From positions 1 through 23,334 of the forward strand of contig MNQS01000180.1 in the NCBI GenBank assembly GCA_001915545.1: a DNA stretch of 23,334 nt, in the 5' to 3' direction. Below the pieces are notes generated by a model. It did no database searches. It was not told the origin of the DNA and worked only from the letters and a program-made list of their open reading frames with translations. Positions 23,311-23,334 of the stretch are shown in pieces (position 1 is the first letter of the stretch; the number at the start of each line of letters is the position of its first letter). Position numbers and translations under genes: made by a program. The stretch comes from Bacteroides sp. 43_108. GTDB lineage: Bacteria > Bacteroidota > Bacteroidia > Bacteroidales > Bacteroidaceae.

Positions 23311-23334
23311 ATGGATTCAATATCAAAGAAATTC
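23311..23334 (+). CDS. Start of an unidentified gene cut by the window edge
   Basis: ATG at 23311 opens a frame reading MDSISKKF to the end of the window. A promoter-like element lies just upstream and the right-hand repeat about 84 bp upstream. Eight residues are too few to assign a family. Confidence 0.4.

Overview
The window looks like a chromosome segment from a gut member of the Bacteroidales, most likely Bacteroides or Phocaeicola. The evidence is several TAnnTTTG -7 promoter elements, few Shine-Dalgarno sequences, a long HU-related DNA-binding protein of the type expanded in this order, and close matches to families typical of it (DUF3737, M49 lipoprotein peptidase, AEC and BASS transporters). 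All family names come from recognising motifs by eye; no database search was run.

Layout. (1) Positions 80-215 and 23093-23227 hold two copies of the same ~135-bp element in opposite orientation, about 23 kb apart. Each copy contains four near-palindromic 24-bp units at an exact 22-bp period. (2) Positions 259-8013 are an accessory region: an HU-like protein; a CoiA-like gene split by an in-frame TGA; a convergent AT-rich HNH nuclease; a small exported protein; a tight three-gene set (HNH nuclease, SAM methyltransferase-HIT fusion, DUF6236-like protein); the decayed tail of a Fic gene; and a divergent FtsZ/tubulin-like GTPase followed by a 41-residue membrane protein. (3) Positions 8133-18534 look like ordinary housekeeping or transport sequence: lipoprotein, glycerate kinase, DEDDh exonuclease, EamA permease, YczE/YitT-like membrane protein, thioredoxin, AEC transporter, AlkZ-like protein, cysteine-rich small protein, flavoprotein, M49 peptidase and BASS transporter. 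(4) Positions 18790-22342 are a three-gene operon: DUF3737 beta-helix protein, MalY/PatB-type PLP enzyme and MATE efflux pump, ended by a good terminator. (5) Positions 22468-23092 are mostly decayed sequence, including a frameshifted remnant of a NodT-type efflux outer-membrane protein that runs up to the right-hand repeat. A new gene starts at the right edge.

How the genes may work together. The two most promising undescribed units are the HNH nuclease / methyltransferase-HIT / DUF6236 cassette (3513-6496), which has the parts of a small nucleic-acid modification and cleavage system, and the FtsZ-like GTPase with its tiny membrane partner (6874-8013). Broken genes (CoiA-like, Fic, NodT) cluster in the regions next to the inverted repeats, which suggests repeated insertion and loss there.
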